Assembly: GCA_025455795.1 (NCBI GenBank)
Contig: JALOLW010000201.1
Span: 1-7,897, forward strand
Origin: Spirosomataceae bacterium
Lineage (GTDB): Bacteria; Bacteroidota; Bacteroidia; Cytophagales; Spirosomataceae
DNA: 7,897 bases
Direction: 5' to 3'
Part shown: piece after piece, positions 6,801-7,897 of the stretch
Position numbering within the stretch: position 1 is the stretch's first letter
Layout: every line of letters starts with the position of its first letter
Position numbers and translations under genes: made by a program
The notes under the pieces: generated by a model
Seen by the model: the letters and a program-made list of their open reading frames with translations, nothing else
What the model was told of the DNA's origin: nothing
The model's database searches: none

Positions 6801-7469
6801 AGTACTGGCGACACCACCCGACGGCTCGTGGTCAGAACCGCAGGCACGTACCGCCTCACCGTGACCAACGCCATCACAGGCTGTATGGACAACGACGAAA
6901 CGACGTTTTCGGTAGCACCTCGCCCCCAATACGACCTCACCCGCGACGTGGGCTTGTGCGACATTGACCAGGGAAGTGCCACCATCATCGTCCGTCCGGG
7001 CATGGCAGGGCTTACGTTTCGGTGGCTACCGCCGATTGATGCCAGTACGCCGCGTATCGTGGTCAATCAACCCGGGCTGTATCGGGTACGCATCAGCACG
7101 CCTGAGACTTGCGAAGTGATAGACACGGCACGGGTGGTGATTCGCTGCGAACCAAGGGTCTATATTCCTGACGTATTCACTCCCAACGGCGACGGTGTCA
7201 ATGACGAGCTTATCGTGCGCGGCGACCACCTCATCGAATACGAAATCAAAATCTTCAACCGCTGGGGAGAAGTGATTTACCAAAGCAACGACCTCAATCA
7301 GCGTTGGGATGGCAAATACCGAGGCGCGGCCTATCCGCCCATGAGTTATCCGTATCTGGTTTCGGCCTATCCGCCCATGAGTTATCCGTATCTGGTTTCG
7401 TTCAAATCGAAGTTCTTCCCCGACCGTCCACGAAGTTCTCAACGCGGTGCAGTACTGCTGATGAAGTGA
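3810..7469 (+). CDS. Large PKD / propeller / Ig-like surface protein with T9SS type B sorting domain
   Basis: This 1219-residue protein is predicted to cross the inner membrane by Sec and the outer membrane by the type IX system. Order: signal peptide 1-25 (cleavage after AWGQ or just before the Q); PKD-like domain about 28-108 (WQWNFGDPGS, HLYRIPGTYTVSL); Ig-like module 115-186; WD40-like propeller about 195-556 opening with KWFFGSNAGLDF; second PKD 560-642 (YTWNFGDGS, HTYKMPGTYTVSL); Ig-like or SprB-like modules at about 650-720, 725-796, 800-880, 882-960, 965-1037 and 1040-1112. Those at 725 and 965 show the usual LGP...C-VG...WSTG-TT...GTY pattern. The C-terminal gliding-motility-type domain (1117-1219) has IPDVFTPNGDGVND, IFNRWGEVIYQS, WDGKY and a final RGAVLLMK. 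Paired Cys recur in most Ig-like modules, consistent with disulfides outside the cell. The start has no Shine-Dalgarno; the signal peptide fixes it. Likely role: adhesin or surface-structural protein; ligand unknown. The sorting domain holds an exact 12-residue duplication. Confidence 0.92.
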   Translation: MRNRLHIFCLFMLLAVAATTQAWGQFRVGGRLCIPDQECKSDSASFADTLATSTAWQWNFGDPGSGSGNISNKKTTKHLYRIPGTYTVSLVRTVNGTRDSVARQVTIGVPPPPFPNWKTDTMICKEDLGKLVLNPYPTNAPAGATYTWFPRGDTTQTMRVDTSGCYSVEVTVNGCSYQNKINVKVCLEQVQQEGAKWFFGSNAGLDFQGGNPRPITDGKLNTPEGTSSISNSKGQLLFYTDGLRVYDRLGNVMATKGGDTTKLAGSPNSTQSALIVPQPTCRGCEYLYTIFTTSEINGRKQLSYSVVDMRRNNGRGEIVEKNIPLHDNTTERITSVRNDRDTTYWIVTHDFNSNSFRVFHATKAGIEGPTLYPLGVPHNTNAQGEGYMKFSTTDSTGARKLAVVVPGPPRNIVQLFNFNDSSGRITGPPVTIDLGPAPPKAYGVEFSADGTKMYVSLQGDGMNSLSRLWQFDISLRDSSRIADSKILIDSSATQKYGALQIGSDSRIYLAIQDSQFLGVINRPDEDSQDEVRFVKDGVFLGGKTSQLGLPNFVQNFTEPASGPGFTYRDTCSNVATTFQASPLCDPIKDSYTWNFGDGSAPVTSNQQIQMHTYKMPGTYTVSLRLVNRCKDTTITQRVTIIATPDPIRLRSPIDTCANRLVLDAGVQAESYLWIRNGVPIGRTRTLTITPNGGSGNYIVRAANGEEDQCFVRGGTQVTMRQPPAYSLGPDTSLCVGGGQVVLNAKPTATNWNQFKWSTGETTQLITVTRPGTYAVQVTIRAGTPQACVNEDTIAVRALPKARLQATLTPPTGCTTRDGQLLISGVNPPSGNYQYEWFTANDMPLTGNGSTLPSLAEGTYKVRVRGNPNTCATDSAFTLRAIRTLRMLPTIVNARCTVPNAGAINLTATAGTPRTYAWTNTAGMPIGTNAALLNNLLPGKYNVKVTDAGGCDTTLRDITVGITPERFLELGPERRKCVGDTVILVPTLPNIAGNRFQWSTGDTTRRLVVRTAGTYRLTVTNAITGCMDNDETTFSVAPRPQYDLTRDVGLCDIDQGSATIIVRPGMAGLTFRWLPPIDASTPRIVVNQPGLYRVRISTPETCEVIDTARVVIRCEPRVYIPDVFTPNGDGVNDELIVRGDHLIEYEIKIFNRWGEVIYQSNDLNQRWDGKYRGAAYPPMSYPYLVSAYPPMSYPYLVSFKSKFFPDRPRSSQRGAVLLMK
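7329..7400 (+). repeat. Exact 36-base in-frame tandem duplication in the sorting domain
   Basis: Copy 1 (7329-7364) and copy 2 (7365-7400) are identical at all 36 bases, each encoding AYPPMSYPYLVS (residues 1174-1185 and 1186-1197). They lie right after the WDGKYRGA segment of the T9SS type B C-terminal domain, where relatives carry one such strand (typically P-x-G/M-x-Y-x-Y-x-V). Perfect identity points to a very recent duplication or an assembly artefact. The frame is kept and the last strand (RGAVLLMK) is still present. Confidence 0.95.
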
Positions 7470-7518
7470 GGATAGGTTTTTGAAGTACTATTCCTCAAAA
7501 AAATACTAACTAACATTC

Positions 7519-7897
7519 CTATTGAGGAGTGAGTAAATGGTACTTCTTAAATAAGTTTTCAATTTGATGAATCTCAGAAATAGCGTTGATATCTTTGGCT
7601 AAAACCCATGCCTTCTGTAACATTTTTTCAGCTTGATTGGGTTTTTGAAGCGTTTCTTGTAATAAAATAGCTTGATTGGTGTAGTTAATTAAAAGACCAT
7701 CCTTGCTCCCAATGCGCTCCAAAACACCTTCTGATTTTTTATAAAGACTCATCGCTTCCTTCGATTTCCCCAACTGTGCAAGAATTAAAGCCTGATGAAT
7801 ATAGCTCTGAGCCAATCCTTTTTGATGACCCAAAGCCGCACATATAGCTTCTTGTTTTCTAAAAAGCTCTATTGCTTCTATTAACTTACCCCAATCC
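7519..7897 (-). CDS. TPR-repeat protein, C-terminal part (5' end outside window)
   Basis: The minus-strand frame is open from the right edge to the TAG stop at 7519-7521. It reads DWGKLIEAIELFRKQEAICA, then LGHQKGLAQSYIHQALILAQ and onward, about 126 residues in all. There is no true start inside the window: the only in-frame candidate near 7833 is a TTG in mid-repeat, so the gene continues to the right. The sequence holds about three tetratricopeptide helix pairs of about 40 residues, recognisable by A/L spacing such as SYIHQALILAQLGKSKEAMSLYKKSE and NYTNQAILLQETLQKPNQAEKMLQKA (cited as pattern only), like the kinesin-light-chain-type TPRs found in bacterial signalling ATPases and sensor proteins. 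It ends in a short polar tail. TPRs mediate protein binding; the partner and any N-terminal effector domain are not visible. It converges on the large surface protein (49 bases between stops) and is clearly more AT-rich than it. Confidence 0.8.
   Translation of the reverse strand, partial: DWGKLIEAIELFRKQEAICAALGHQKGLAQSYIHQALILAQLGKSKEAMSLYKKSEGVLERIGSKDGLLINYTNQAILLQETLQKPNQAEKMLQKAWVLAKDINAISEIHQIENLFKKYHLLTPQ

Noticed and set aside
7401..7466. Possible compensated frameshifts near the end of the large gene, since other frames give QIEVLP and TVHEVLN
   Set aside because: The annotated frame gives FPDRP followed by RGAVLLMK, which fits the end of type B sorting domains; the alternative needs three separate shifts.
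7468..7496. Imperfect hairpin GAGGATAG with CTATTCCTC next to a run of A, as a terminator
   Set aside because: The stem has a bulge and overlaps the stop codon. The T tract lies on the wrong side of the stem for the minus-strand gene, and the plus strand has A rather than T after it.
1..7897. CRISPR array, transposase, phage, toxin-antitoxin or RNA genes
   Set aside because: No spaced direct repeats, no transposase or integrase motifs and no tRNA or rRNA-like sequence were seen. The only direct repeats are the two coding tandem arrays.

Overview
The window looks like a chromosomal segment of a Bacteroidota bacterium, probably of the Cytophagales or Saprospirales type. The strongest sign is the 1219-residue protein at 3810-7469. 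It combines PKD domains, a propeller opening with a WFFGSNAGLDF-type motif, gliding-type Ig-like repeats and a C-terminal type IX secretion (T9SS type B) sorting domain. None of the three complete genes has a recognisable Shine-Dalgarno site, which is usual in this phylum. The genus cannot be fixed from the sequence.

Layout: (1) 1-1326 (+) is the C-terminal part of a GH65 maltose phosphorylase, cut by the left edge. It carries a perfect 28-base palindrome inside the reading frame at 580-607. (2) 1327-1626 is a gene-free gap whose right half holds a nested set of inverted repeats. (3) 1627-2793 (-) is a secreted FG-GAP/VCBS-type beta-propeller protein. (4) 2794-2947 is a divergent promoter region. 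(5) 2948-3589 (+) is a secreted, very lysine-rich protein made of seven 13-residue tandem repeats, ending in what I read as a PBCV-type basic adaptor domain. A clear intrinsic terminator follows at 3620-3657. (6) 3810-7469 (+) is the giant T9SS cargo protein. Its sorting domain contains an exact in-frame 36-base tandem duplication at 7329-7400. (7) 7519-7897 (-) is the C-terminal end of an AT-richer TPR-repeat protein, cut by the right edge.

The genes do not form one obvious operon: strands alternate and each gene has its own intergenic spacer. What links them is envelope biology. Three of the five products carry Sec signal peptides and look extracytoplasmic, while the phosphorylase and probably the TPR protein are cytoplasmic. 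I do not see a complete new defence, mobile or biosynthetic system. The most unusual elements are the palindromes, the lysine-repeat/adaptor protein and the duplicated strand of the sorting signal.
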